A stretch of DNA of 64,000 bases. Origin: a virus. Under the pieces are notes generated by a model. It saw nothing but the letters and a program-made list of their open reading frames with translations. It did no database searches and had not been told where the DNA came from. Location of the stretch: IMG/VR virus record IMGVR_UViG_3300037504_001229, positions 26,580 to 90,579 of that record. The stretch is one strand, 5' to 3'. Shown one piece after another: positions 8,095 to 17,041 of the stretch; position 1 is the stretch's first letter; the number at the start of each line of letters is the position of its first letter. The translations under genes and the position numbers were made by a program.

Positions 8095-9340
8095 GGATGA
8101 GTTTTTTAAAAACAGAAAATCAATATATCTACCTGCTCTTTCAGCCTCAGCAGCAGAAGGGTTGATGAAAGATAGGAAAAGTTTTAATGGTCAATCTTAT
8201 AGATTTTATAACTCTAGTCCGGATAGTGAGGATTTTTATAATGCTCTTTTAGTATCTTCGGGTCATTATTATAAAAAATTAGATACTACAAAAAAGATGG
8301 GAATAGATCTAGATAAAACTTTTGTAATGGGAGATAGCGGAGGATATCAACTAGCAACAGGGTATTTAACTTTTTCTAACGATATAGTTGAGAAAATTTT
8401 TAACTGGCTCGAGCATAATTCAAACTATGCTATGAACCTAGATCTTCCTCCCTATGTTTCTAGAGAAAATAAGAAAAGAATATCCGAGGATTTTTTTAAT
8501 AAAAGATTAGAGCAGAGTGTAAAGAACTTTGAATATTTTATGAAAAATAGAACTGGTAAAGTAAGATATTTAAATGTACTTCATGGAAGGAAAAAGGAGC
8601 ACTTAACAACATGGTATAATGCGGTTAAGGATTTTGATTTTGACGGGGGGTGGTCTTTAGGGTCAGTTAGTTCTAACTTGTTTTATATTTTACAAAGTTT
8701 TTTCCTTTTAAAAGAAAAGGGTGAGTTTGAAAGACTAAACAAAAAGAAAACTCCTACTATTATTCATATTTTAGGATTCTCAAAAGTATATAATCTTTAC
8801 TATGTAAGTTACTTACAAAAGAAGTTAAAAGATTATGGTTACGATAATATTACAATAACTTACGATTCTTCTTCTCCTGCATTAACAGCTGCTTATGGAA
8901 GATATATATTTTCTTCAGTATTAAGAACATTTAAGTATTTAGTTTTTTCGAATAAGTACGATTACAAGGATGTTCCAAAAGGTGTACCTTTACCTTGTGA
9001 ATGTCCTTTTTGTAGGAATGTAACTTTTGATACACTTTTTACTGAAGGTCTAAATAGTAAAGGGGGATTTTCTACTCAACTATATAATCTAATATGTTTT
9101 CATAATCTGTATAAAGTATTAGAACTTAAAAAGAAGATTGATAGAATAGTAGATTTTGATAACTACGATCTTCAAAAACAGTTCTTCGGAGAAACTGATG
9201 CTTTAATCTTTGAAGCTATAAGTGAAGCATTTAAAAAAGATAAACCTTTTGAATTTATTAGAAACATGTATAGCAATATTACAAACGGATATGGCAATAT
9301 TAAGATAGGTGATGCAGAAATGCCTACATTTTTCGGTTAA
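8087..9340 (+). CDS. dpdA: DpdA-like DNA guanine transglycosylase (TGT superfamily)
   Basis: 417 residues. The TGT nucleophile-region motif GDSGGYQLATG lies near residues 82-92 and a second Asp in MNLDLPPY near 119. A zinc site CxCxxC followed by His (CECPFC, CFHN) is present near 302-345. DpdA enzymes swap guanine in DNA for a 7-deazaguanine base. Here they would use the product of the adjacent FolE-QueD-QueE genes. Whether the substrate is CDG or a host-completed preQ0 cannot be read from sequence. Confidence 0.85.
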   Translation: MIKDEFFKNRKSIYLPALSASAAEGLMKDRKSFNGQSYRFYNSSPDSEDFYNALLVSSGHYYKKLDTTKKMGIDLDKTFVMGDSGGYQLATGYLTFSNDIVEKIFNWLEHNSNYAMNLDLPPYVSRENKKRISEDFFNKRLEQSVKNFEYFMKNRTGKVRYLNVLHGRKKEHLTTWYNAVKDFDFDGGWSLGSVSSNLFYILQSFFLLKEKGEFERLNKKKTPTIIHILGFSKVYNLYYVSYLQKKLKDYGYDNITITYDSSSPALTAAYGRYIFSSVLRTFKYLVFSNKYDYKDVPKGVPLPCECPFCRNVTFDTLFTEGLNSKGGFSTQLYNLICFHNLYKVLELKKKIDRIVDFDNYDLQKQFFGETDALIFEAISEAFKKDKPFEFIRNMYSNITNGYGNIKIGDAEMPTFFG

Positions 9341-9342
9341 TT

Positions 9343-10293
9343 ATGATTTTACTAACACATAATGTAGATTTAGATGGTCTCGGAAGTGTAATTCTATCAA
9401 AGTTTGCTCATATTGAATATGATAAAATACTAATGAGTTCTTACGAGGAGAATGATTATGAACTTCTTGCTCCTCACGGAGATAAAGAACAAACTTTGAT
9501 TGCTACTGACTATCGAGTTTCTCAAGAGTTATTTAGTTTTTTCAGTAAAGATTTTAAGGATTTTCTTGCATTTGATCATCACGAAGAAACATTACAGTTT
9601 AAAGATGATGAAAGAGTATTTGTTGATATAACTAAATGTGGAACAAGACTATTTTACGAGAACTTCGTAGTAGATGAAATTAAAAATAAAACAAGTGATT
9701 ATTTAGTTACTCTAATAGATACATACGATATGTGGAGAAAAGAGTCTGAACATTGGGAGGAGGCAAACAACTTAAATAGAGTTCTTTGGTCTACTATGAA
9801 CTATACAGTTCCAGATAGAGATATAAATAAATACAACTTTTTTCTTAATCTTCAACTAGAAAAGTTAAGGAGAGATGAATTTCGATGGACTAACTACGAG
9901 TTAGATAAAATAAGTTATGCAAAAATGAAGGAAGATCAAGCTTTTGAAAAAGCTTTAAGTATGTTAAAAATAAGGGAAGATAGAAAAGGGCGAAAGTTTG
10001 GTATCTGGTGGGGTAGAAATAAGATTAGTCAAGTTTGTAGTAGGTTGATGGAAGAGATAGAAGATTTAGATTATGTTATTAGTATAAATACTTTTCAACC
10101 TAGAGGGAAAAAAGATGCTGTAAATGGAAAAGTCTCTGTTAGGGCAAACGAAAAAAGTGATTTTAGTGTTAGAGATTTAGTAGGGATAGAAGGACATAAA
10201 GGCGCAGGAGGTGGAGAGTTCTCAGTACCCTTCTTGATAAATTTATGGAACGGATATATAATGCAGATACCTTATCAAAGGAGTTCCTCTTAA
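9343..10293 (+). CDS. DHH-family phosphoesterase (NrnA/RecJ-like)
   Basis: 316 residues. It shows the metal-binding motifs of the DHH family in order: HNVDLDGLG, TDYR, FDHHEE and a C-terminal DHHA1-like glycine stretch (KGAGGGEF). These enzymes degrade short oligonucleotides (nanoRNA) or act as 5'-3' ssDNA exonucleases. The size and DHHA1-like ending suit an NrnA-type oligoribonuclease. It is followed 1 bp later by the DNA polymerase gene. Confidence 0.83.
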   Translation: MILLTHNVDLDGLGSVILSKFAHIEYDKILMSSYEENDYELLAPHGDKEQTLIATDYRVSQELFSFFSKDFKDFLAFDHHEETLQFKDDERVFVDITKCGTRLFYENFVVDEIKNKTSDYLVTLIDTYDMWRKESEHWEEANNLNRVLWSTMNYTVPDRDINKYNFFLNLQLEKLRRDEFRWTNYELDKISYAKMKEDQAFEKALSMLKIREDRKGRKFGIWWGRNKISQVCSRLMEEIEDLDYVISINTFQPRGKKDAVNGKVSVRANEKSDFSVRDLVGIEGHKGAGGGEFSVPFLINLWNGYIMQIPYQRSSS

Positions 10294-13098
10294 ATGGATT
10301 TTTTCAGTGGACCAGTACCTAAAGATGTAGATATAAAAAGAAGTGAAGATGTAATAAAAGATAATATTTTATACGAAGACAAAGATTATAATGTAACTAT
10401 TCTTTTAGATTTATATTACAACAAGTCTATAATAAATCAAATAGTAAAAGATATTAAAGTATGGAATAATCAAGTAAAGCCAAGAGTCGTATATCCTTTC
10501 AACTTTAAGATAAAAGATAGTGATATAAAAAGTAATGTAGCTAAATTTTATTTTGATAAAATATTAGATTTAAAAAAGTTTTGTTCTCCAAAAGAAAAAG
10601 TTATAGCTGTTGGAAGAACATTATATGGAATAATAGGTTCTGATGATTTAGATTTATTTGGATTTTATGACTACATTTTAAATAAAACTTATTTTTATGA
10701 TCCGTATAACCAAATATATGTTTACCCTACTGATTCTTTAAAGACATTATTTAACAAAGAATTTTTAAAGGATACATGGGAGAGATACTTTTTCCATCAA
10801 CAAGTAAAGAGTTGTTTAGTAGATAAAGATACTTTTTATAAAAATCAAAGGATTAAAAAAATCATTTTAGAGTCAAAAGAGAAAGTTGATTCTTTTTTGG
10901 ATTGCTGGAAAGATAATAATGTTTTAATGGCATGTGATATTGAAACAAAGTTTTTAGATCCTTGGAATCTTGAAAGTGAAATATTAGAAGTTACTATTTC
11001 TTTCGATGGGAAAACAGGATATTTACTTCCAAGTGAGTTTGTAGATAAAAAATTCTTTGCAGAATTTATTAAAGGTAAAAAACTTATTATGCATAATGGA
11101 AAGTATGATACTAAGTTTTTTATTTTAAGATGGGGAGTACCGAGAGATAATATTTATATATTCCATGATACTTGGGCGGGAAGTCATCAAATAAACGAAA
11201 TGCAAAAAAATAGTTTAAAATCAGATGCTTGGCTTTATACAGTATATGGAGGATATGATAGAGAACTAGATGAATACTTAGAAAAATATCCCGAATGTAA
11301 AAAAGACTTTAGTAAAATACCAAAAAATATTCGTTATTCATATGCAATAATGGATGCTATAGTTACATATCAAATATATGAAAGGCAGTTAGAAGTTTTC
11401 GATAAAATAGATAGTAAACTAAAGTTAGATAATAACTGGAATACTTTTAGATATTTTTATGAAGTAAGAATGTTATCAGTTAATACATTTCTAGATGTAG
11501 AACTTAATGGAATGTATATTGATTGGGACTTGCTGAAAAAGTATTCAAGCGATTTACAAAAACAAATAGATAACTTAGAAAAAGAAGTTTTAGATTACTT
11601 TGGATTAAAGAAAGGCGAACTATCATTAACAAGTGGTAATGAGTTAGGGGCTTTATTAGAAGTAAAAGATTGGAAAGACCACGGAAGGTCTAAAAATAAA
11701 CCTACAAAGAATATTGTTTCTTTTTTAAAGAAAAAGTTTGGGGTTAACTTAACTAGGAAGAACGGAGTTTATCTTACAGGTGATGATCAACTAGAAAAAT
11801 GGAAAAAAGATGGATATAAAGATATTGTAAACAAAATTCTTAAGCATAGGGAACTATGTACTTTAATGAAAACTTTTATAGGAGGAAAAGTTGATAATAA
11901 AAATATAGATAGAGGCAACTTAGTCTCTACTTTTGATTGGGGGTTATCTCAAGAAAATGATAACGAAGATATAGAAAAAGGTTTTTTTCAATACAAGAAA
12001 AGTGATGGGAAAATACATAGTACCTTCGGACCTATGATGACTAAGTCTCAAAGAAACTGGAGTAAGGCACCTAATGGTCAAAATATACCGAAACATGGAG
12101 ATCTTGCAAAGTGGTATAGAAAGATATTTATTCCACCTTCTGAAGATTATTATATAGTTGAACAAGATGCTGCTGGGTTTCAGTTAAGAATAGGAGCTAT
12201 ATATAGTGGCGATAAAGAAATGAAAAAAGTATTCACTGAGTTAGGTGGAGATATGCATTCTATGACAGCACAAGCTGTATTAAAAAGAGATATTTCTCTT
12301 AACGAATTTTTTAAGTTAAAGGCTGAAGGAAACGAAGAAATAAAAGAGATAAGATTTAAAGCTAAGGCTGTAAATTTTGGTTTCTTATTCGGGACAGTTG
12401 CTTATTCTTTTGCACTAGGTCTTGAAAAGGAATGGCCTTACAAAGATATAGTTGAGTATGTTAGAAGATATAATCTTCAAGAAAGGGTAAAGTTCTTTCT
12501 TAGAATTTTAAAAGGGGATAGAATAGGTGAAGATAAAGATAAAGCCTTTGATGGAGATAAGGGAGAATTTTTTGCAAATATAGACGATAAGAGAAAGTTT
12601 GCTAATGTTTGGGCGGTAGCAGCTGATATAAGAAAGAAGTTTTTTGAAAGATATCCTGGTTTAGAGGAATGGATTAAAAGACAATCTAGTGAGGCTGAAG
12701 AAAAAGGATATGTTGTTTCACCTTTTGGGGCGGTAAGAAGACTTCCTCAACTAACTTATCAAGGGAAACATGATCTAAAAGGCAAGGTTAAAAACTGGAA
12801 AAATATTGCTCTTAACTCTCCTGTACAAAATTTTGAGTCAGTATATATGAATATATTAATGGGTGAACAAAATAAATATATCAAAAAGAATAACTTAGAA
12901 ACTCACCTTTGTGGAAATGTTCATGATGCAAATATATCCTATGTTCATAAAGACGAGTTAAAAGAGTTTTTAGAGATATCTAAAGAAATATTTGAAAGAG
13001 ATAGACCCGAAAATAAGGGAATTCCTCAAGAGCTTGAGTCTAATGTAGCAGATTATTACGGAAAAGGGGAAGTTTGGGGGTTTGGTACTGAAATTTAG
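10294..13098 (+). CDS. Family A DNA polymerase with 3'-5' exonuclease domain
   Basis: 934 residues, longer than T7 DNA polymerase. Exonuclease motif DIETKFLD is near residue 215 and its third motif YAIMDAIVTY near 355. Polymerase motif A reads EQDAAGFQLRIGA (about 620-632), motif B RFKAKAVNFGFLFG (about 686-700) and motif C NVHDANISYV (about 873-882). The motif A Glu usual in Pol I is Gln here, and the final Tyr of motif B is Phe. The N-terminal ~200 residues are not recognised. It is the presumed replicative polymerase, ending just before an early-type promoter. Confidence 0.94.
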   Translation: MDFFSGPVPKDVDIKRSEDVIKDNILYEDKDYNVTILLDLYYNKSIINQIVKDIKVWNNQVKPRVVYPFNFKIKDSDIKSNVAKFYFDKILDLKKFCSPKEKVIAVGRTLYGIIGSDDLDLFGFYDYILNKTYFYDPYNQIYVYPTDSLKTLFNKEFLKDTWERYFFHQQVKSCLVDKDTFYKNQRIKKIILESKEKVDSFLDCWKDNNVLMACDIETKFLDPWNLESEILEVTISFDGKTGYLLPSEFVDKKFFAEFIKGKKLIMHNGKYDTKFFILRWGVPRDNIYIFHDTWAGSHQINEMQKNSLKSDAWLYTVYGGYDRELDEYLEKYPECKKDFSKIPKNIRYSYAIMDAIVTYQIYERQLEVFDKIDSKLKLDNNWNTFRYFYEVRMLSVNTFLDVELNGMYIDWDLLKKYSSDLQKQIDNLEKEVLDYFGLKKGELSLTSGNELGALLEVKDWKDHGRSKNKPTKNIVSFLKKKFGVNLTRKNGVYLTGDDQLEKWKKDGYKDIVNKILKHRELCTLMKTFIGGKVDNKNIDRGNLVSTFDWGLSQENDNEDIEKGFFQYKKSDGKIHSTFGPMMTKSQRNWSKAPNGQNIPKHGDLAKWYRKIFIPPSEDYYIVEQDAAGFQLRIGAIYSGDKEMKKVFTELGGDMHSMTAQAVLKRDISLNEFFKLKAEGNEEIKEIRFKAKAVNFGFLFGTVAYSFALGLEKEWPYKDIVEYVRRYNLQERVKFFLRILKGDRIGEDKDKAFDGDKGEFFANIDDKRKFANVWAVAADIRKKFFERYPGLEEWIKRQSSEAEEKGYVVSPFGAVRRLPQLTYQGKHDLKGKVKNWKNIALNSPVQNFESVYMNILMGEQNKYIKKNNLETHLCGNVHDANISYVHKDELKEFLEISKEIFERDRPENKGIPQELESNVADYYGKGEVWGFGTEI

Positions 13099-13105
13099 CA
13101 AAAAA

Positions 13106-13156
13106 GTAAATTTTTTTAAAAAAGCCCTTGATTTTTCTATAAAGATAATATATAAT
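13106..13156 (+). promoter_or_regulatory. Early-type promoter, TTGATT-N17-TATAAT with A/T upstream block
   Basis: TTGATT (13128-13133), 17 bp, TATAAT (13151-13156). The block AGTAAATTTTTTTAAAAAA directly upstream recurs before the promoter at 54014, suggesting an UP element. This better matches host sigma-70 than the CTTTAAA class. It drives the single-gene unit 13187-13423. Confidence 0.75.
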
Positions 13157-13186
13157 ATTAATATCTTAAGTAAATAGGAGTAGAAA

Positions 13187-13423
13187 ATGGTAGGAACAAA
13201 ACCACAAGAAGACAAAAGATCAGAAATCAAAAAGGCAGCTGATGATGTGAAAGAGGAATTCAGAAAAATAACTTCTAACTTGTCTTTCGATTCGGTTCGG
13301 AGTATGATTAACCCAAGGGGAACCGCATATTTCGATTACTTGCACATCATTAGTGGTAGTAAAACCGCAAAGGAGGTAGCAGAAGAAGTAAAACTTGAAG
13401 CTAAAAAATTAGGAATTTTGTAA
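13187..13423 (+). CDS. Small early-type protein, unknown
   Basis: 78 residues, highly charged and probably helical, with Lys/Glu-rich ends and a middle segment SMINPRGTAYFDYLH. It stands alone between a strong TTGATT-class promoter and an intrinsic terminator, so it is likely made in quantity early in infection. That arrangement is common for host-takeover proteins, but no known family is recognised. Confidence 0.75.
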   Translation: MVGTKPQEDKRSEIKKAADDVKEEFRKITSNLSFDSVRSMINPRGTAYFDYLHIISGSKTAKEVAEEVKLEAKKLGIL

Positions 13424-13429
13424 AATAGT

Positions 13430-13464
13430 AAGGCTCAGTATAAAAAATATACTGAGCCTTTTTT
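13430..13464 (+). terminator. Intrinsic terminator
   Basis: A perfect 13-bp stem (13430-13442 with 13448-13460), 5-nt A loop, followed by a run of six T. It closes the single-gene early unit. Confidence 0.93.
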
Positions 13465-13492
13465 GTTATTTTTAAGTAAGTAGGAGAAGAAA

Positions 13493-13630
13493 ATGTTCGA
13501 AGGAAACAAAAACAAAGAAAAAGAATATGAAGAACTGGAAAGGAACGGTTCTCTTGTCTATGTAGAAGATAGGGATACAGGAGAAAGGGATTGGGTCGAT
13601 AGTCGTGATGTAGACGGCTGGAATTGTTGA
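13493..13630 (+). CDS. Small acidic protein, unknown
   Basis: 45 residues, ATG preceded by TAGGAG. It is rich in Glu, Asp, Lys and Arg (EKEYEELERNG, EDRDTGERDW) and ends DGWNC. It is the first gene after the 13430 terminator; the promoter is not obvious. The stop overlaps the ribosome binding site of the next gene. No family recognised. Confidence 0.6.
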   Translation: MFEGNKNKEKEYEELERNGSLVYVEDRDTGERDWVDSRDVDGWNC

Positions 13631-13640
13631 GGAGGTAAAT

Positions 13641-13844
13641 ATGAAAGTTTATGTTGGATATACTGAAATGTACCCTGTTCTATTATGCATAAGGGAAACC
13701 CAAATGTACGAAGGAGAAAGTTCACTTCTTGACATTCCTGATGACTTAGTACATAATTATCAGGAAGCTGAAAAGAACCTTAAATTAGCAAAGAAAAATA
13801 TTGAAATTTATGCTAAAAATAAAGGATATAAAATAGAGGGATAA
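13641..13844 (+). CDS. Hypothetical small protein
   Basis: 67 residues with a strong GGAGG site 7 bp upstream. It begins with a short beta-rich part (MKVYVGYTEMYPVLLCI) and ends in a lysine-rich helix (EKNLKLAKKNIEIYAKNKG). It lies in a run of small genes leading to the sigma factor. Function unknown. Confidence 0.7.
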   Translation: MKVYVGYTEMYPVLLCIRETQMYEGESSLLDIPDDLVHNYQEAEKNLKLAKKNIEIYAKNKGYKIEG

Positions 13845-13848
13845 GAAA

Positions 13849-14043
13849 ATGAAAAAAGGGACTTTTGAAGATTTTATGTTAGAAATAGATAATCTTTGTA
13901 TGACTCATATCGGACTATCTAGTGAAAATTTACAGGATTTTTGTTATAAAGACTTCTACAACGAAGGACTTGATCCTATGGATGTATTCAAAGAAATCAT
14001 GCTTCCAGAAATGGGTCTAGAAGACTTGATGTATAGTATATAG
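13849..14043 (+). CDS. Hypothetical acidic small protein
   Basis: 64 residues, acidic and probably all-helical (DFMLEIDNLC, FYNEGLDPMDVFKEIM). It lies 4 bp after the previous stop and 10 bp before the sigma factor gene, with a GGAAGAG site between. Co-expression with the sigma-like gene suggests a possible regulatory partner (for example an anti-sigma or co-activator), but nothing in the sequence proves this. Confidence 0.68.
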   Translation: MKKGTFEDFMLEIDNLCMTHIGLSSENLQDFCYKDFYNEGLDPMDVFKEIMLPEMGLEDLMYSI

Positions 14044-14053
14044 GAAGAGATAA

Positions 14054-14860
14054 ATGCAGAAAAAGGAAATGCAGAAGAAATGTGACTACGATTTAATAGC
14101 TATTTATCAAAATGGAGACGATCAAGAAAAAAAAGATGCTCTCGAAGTTATGTATATGAGATATCAACCTCTTATACGTAAGATAGCTGGAAAATATTGT
14201 CAATACACAGGAGTCTCTAACTTCGAGGATTTTCAACAGGAAGCTTTCTTTGAGCTTGTACGAGTTTTTGATCAAGCTGATCTTGACAGAATAACTCCTT
14301 CTTGGAAAATCGTTTGGGTTTATAAACATAGACTTAAAAATCTTATGGGCCTTATGAAAAGACACGAAGACTTACAAACAAGTCATTTGAACTATTATTG
14401 TAAAGGAAATAAAAATCAAAGAGAAGTAAAAAAAGTAAAAGTTAAAAGTAGTCCATATGTACCTTCTTCGGACGAAGATAATAAATACGAATATCAAATT
14501 GATTACATTCAACAATGTTACGAAGATGATAGAATTTCTAAAGAAGAAAAAGAATACAACCATAACTTAGTTATGAAGTTCATTAGTAAATTAGATAAAC
14601 CGTGGTTAAGAGAAGCCCTTGTATTATTAATGAGCGGTAATGTAAAAAAAGGTGAAGCTTGTGAAGCAGTTGAAGTTGCAAACCCAAGATTTCATCAAGT
14701 AGTCCACGGAACAAGACAAGTGCATTTGTTAGATGAAAATGGCAATAAAATTAAAAACGAAAAAGGAAGGCCTCAATCTAAAGTTATTTATGATTATAAA
14801 CGAAGCCTTAAATATGAATATCATAAATTTCTTGAAAGAGATAAGGATGTTATATACTAA
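14054..14860 (+). CDS. Phage RNA polymerase sigma factor-like protein
   Basis: 268 residues. The N-terminal third resembles sigma-70 region 2: a helical YMRYQPLIRKIAGKY core followed by FEDFQQEAFFELVRVF, matching the region 2.1-2.2 core-binding pattern. The C-terminal part (EALVLLMSGNVKKGEACE and HQVVHGTRQVHLL) could be an HTH like region 4. It is a good candidate for recognising the CTTTAAA-class promoters repeated across this window. Sigma identity is likely; promoter assignment is inference. Confidence 0.7.
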   Translation: MQKKEMQKKCDYDLIAIYQNGDDQEKKDALEVMYMRYQPLIRKIAGKYCQYTGVSNFEDFQQEAFFELVRVFDQADLDRITPSWKIVWVYKHRLKNLMGLMKRHEDLQTSHLNYYCKGNKNQREVKKVKVKSSPYVPSSDEDNKYEYQIDYIQQCYEDDRISKEEKEYNHNLVMKFISKLDKPWLREALVLLMSGNVKKGEACEAVEVANPRFHQVVHGTRQVHLLDENGNKIKNEKGRPQSKVIYDYKRSLKYEYHKFLERDKDVIY

Positions 14861-14881
14861 TAAACTATATAGGAGGAAACT

Positions 14882-15685
14882 ATGAAAATGAAAAAATTTA
14901 GTAAAGTATGGTTTATTGTTTACTTCCTTCTTTGGCTTTTTATAGATACTGGAGTTTATTATACAAATAAACTAGATGAACAAGAACAAAAATATAGAGA
15001 AGCTTTAGAAAATAGAAATACTCGAATTGTAAAACTTACTGAAAGAACTAACTCTAGTGAAAAAGAATATAGGGAAACATTAAATCATATTGTTCTTTCC
15101 CTTTGTGAGAAAGAAAGGTATCAAACAGGCGGAGTAAATATCAACCAAGTTAGGGCAGAGGAAATTGATCATCTTATTGAAGCTATACAAAATCAAACAG
15201 AAGACTTTAATCAATACTTGCAGTATGTAGAAAACTTTTTTAGTACAAGAGCTATTATTAAGGAAAGTATACCATGTATCTTCCCAGTTGAGTATCATGA
15301 AAATGTAAGAATAACTTCTCCTTATGGAGTTAGATATTATCCTTTGACAAACAAGTTACTATTTCATGATGGGATAGATATATCTGGAGATGCAGATACT
15401 GAAATTTTATCTACTGCTAAAGGAAAAGTTTGTGAAGTATGGGCAAGACATCCTATCTACGGAAAAATGGTTAAGATAGATCATGGAAACGGATATATAA
15501 CAATGTATGCTCATTTAAAAGGTATTTACTGTTGGTGTAAAAAAGACATTAAGCAAGGAGAAGTGATAGGTGTCATGGGGAGTACAGGCCGATCTTCTGG
15601 ACGACATCTTCATTATGAAATACAATATAATGGAAAACCTGTTAATCCTATTGATTATCTAAATTCTAACTTTATAAAATTTTAA
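14882..15685 (+). CDS. M23 zinc metallopeptidase, membrane-anchored
   Basis: 267 residues. An N-terminal membrane segment (about 8-27, VWFIVYFLLWLFIDTGVYY) is followed by a coiled-coil (about 30-100) and an M23/LytM domain (about 140-262) with FHDGID (HxxxD) and HLHYE (HxH) zinc motifs. M23 enzymes cut peptidoglycan cross-links. With the lytic transglycosylase 10 bp downstream it looks like a two-gene cell-wall degradation unit for lysis or late infection. Preceded by AGGAGG. Confidence 0.93.
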   Translation: MKMKKFSKVWFIVYFLLWLFIDTGVYYTNKLDEQEQKYREALENRNTRIVKLTERTNSSEKEYRETLNHIVLSLCEKERYQTGGVNINQVRAEEIDHLIEAIQNQTEDFNQYLQYVENFFSTRAIIKESIPCIFPVEYHENVRITSPYGVRYYPLTNKLLFHDGIDISGDADTEILSTAKGKVCEVWARHPIYGKMVKIDHGNGYITMYAHLKGIYCWCKKDIKQGEVIGVMGSTGRSSGRHLHYEIQYNGKPVNPIDYLNSNFIKF

Positions 15686-15695
15686 GGAGCTTTTA

Positions 15696-16133
15696 ATGAA
15701 GAAAATGATTTTTGTAACTATATTACTATTTATTTCTTCTTTGCTTTTTGCTACTTCTTACTATGACTTTGTAGATCAAAAATGTAAAGAACTGGGGATT
15801 CCTACTGATATAGTAATAAGTATTATAGAAGTAGAATCTAACTGGAGAAATATAAAAGGAATAACAGGTGATATAGGATTTATGCAACTCAATCCTTTGT
15901 ATATAAGTTACTATGAACAAAAGTTTTGGAAATATCAACAATCCTTTGACCCTTGGAATCCTTACCATAATCTAGAAGTAGGGATCAATTATATCTATTG
16001 GTTATATTGTTATTTTAAGGATTGGGAACTTACAATCAAAGCCTATAATATAGGTATTAACAGAGTAAAAGAAAATAGATTTGTAGGGGAAAGATATTAT
16101 TTCAAAGTAGTTAGAACTCTATCAAGTTTATAA
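15696..16133 (+). CDS. Secreted lytic transglycosylase (SLT family)
   Basis: 145 residues. A signal peptide spans about 1-20 (KKMIFVTILLFISSLLFA). The catalytic Glu lies in EVESNW (E47 of the ES pair), followed by GDIGFMQLNP and the AYNIG motif typical of SLT enzymes. It cleaves glycan strands of peptidoglycan. Partner of the preceding M23 peptidase; the terminator-like hairpin after its stop separates it from the glycan cassette. Confidence 0.92.
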   Translation: MKKMIFVTILLFISSLLFATSYYDFVDQKCKELGIPTDIVISIIEVESNWRNIKGITGDIGFMQLNPLYISYYEQKFWKYQQSFDPWNPYHNLEVGINYIYWLYCYFKDWELTIKAYNIGINRVKENRFVGERYYFKVVRTLSSL

Positions 16134-16150
16134 ATTTTTAAAGTTATTCA

Positions 16151-16194
16151 ACCCTACTAATATAATAATAAAAAAGTATTGGTAGGGTATTTTT
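16151..16194 (+). terminator. Terminator-like hairpin overlapping an A/T promoter-like box
   Basis: Arms 16151-16162 and 16177-16188 pair over 12 bp with one G-T pair, and the right arm runs into ATTTTT just before the neuB ATG. The loop and left arm also contain TATAATA (16161-16167), so the same DNA might act as a promoter for the glycan operon. There is no clear ribosome binding site for neuB other than the GGTAGGG arm. Confidence 0.6.
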
Positions 16195-17040
16195 ATGATT
16201 AATGTCATTGGAGAAGTGGGAATCAATTATGCTTTTGGAAATAATAAAGATAAATTCATTTCAAATGCTCAAAAACTTATTTCCTTAGCAAGTGTTGCAG
16301 GATGTAACTATGTTAAGTTTCAAAAAAGAAATCCAGATATAGCTGTACCAGATGCTCAAAAAACAAAACCTAAAAAAGTCCCTTGGAGAAAAGAAGAAAC
16401 CACATACTTACAATATAAAGAGGATATCGAATTTAGTTTTGAACAATATCAATATATTGTACATTTTTGTCAAGAAAATGAAATAGATAGTTTTGTTTCT
16501 GTATGGGATATTGATTCTGCCCAAGAAATGAGTAAACTTTATACCTTAACTAAAATACCCTCTGCTAAACTAACAGACTGGGAACTGTTAGAAACTGTAA
16601 GGGATCTTTATGATGTTAAGATACTATCAACTGGAATGTCATTTGAAGAGGAAATAGATAAGGCTGTAGATATTCTTCAACCTCAAATAATAATGCATAC
16701 AAATTCAGTTTATCCTACTCCAATAGAAGACTTATATTTAAAGTACATTAAGTGGTTAAAAGAAAAATATCCTAAAAAAGAAATAGGGTATAGTTCACAT
16801 TACTATGGAATAAAAGATGTATTTCCTGCAGTAGCATTAGATATTCAATGGATAGAAAAACATATTACTCTTAACCATGAGAACTGGGGTAGTGATCAAA
16901 AAGCTTCGGTAGAACCTCATGGATTATTCGAACTTGTAAAAGGAATAAGAGATATTGAACTAGGGCTTGCTAAAGGATATGAAAAAAGAACTTTATATCC
17001 TGGAGAAGAAATAAAAAGAGAAAGTTTAAGAGGAAAATAG
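16195..17040 (+). CDS. neuB: N-acetylneuraminate (nonulosonate) synthase, NeuB-like
   Basis: 281 residues forming the TIM-barrel part of NeuB: the AGCNYVKFQKR strand, a KIPSAKLTDWELL segment, LSTGMS and MHTNSVYPTP, and IEKHITLNHENWGSDQKASVEP. It condenses phosphoenolpyruvate with ManNAc or a ManNAc-6-phosphate-type sugar to make a nine-carbon acidic sugar. The C-terminal antifreeze (SAF) domain of host NeuB is missing, so it is shorter than usual. It opens the 16-27 kb glycan cassette and pairs with the cytidylyltransferase at 24.9 kb. Confidence 0.92.
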   Translation: MINVIGEVGINYAFGNNKDKFISNAQKLISLASVAGCNYVKFQKRNPDIAVPDAQKTKPKKVPWRKEETTYLQYKEDIEFSFEQYQYIVHFCQENEIDSFVSVWDIDSAQEMSKLYTLTKIPSAKLTDWELLETVRDLYDVKILSTGMSFEEEIDKAVDILQPQIIMHTNSVYPTPIEDLYLKYIKWLKEKYPKKEIGYSSHYYGIKDVFPAVALDIQWIEKHITLNHENWGSDQKASVEPHGLFELVKGIRDIELGLAKGYEKRTLYPGEEIKRESLRGK

Positions 17041-17041
17041 G

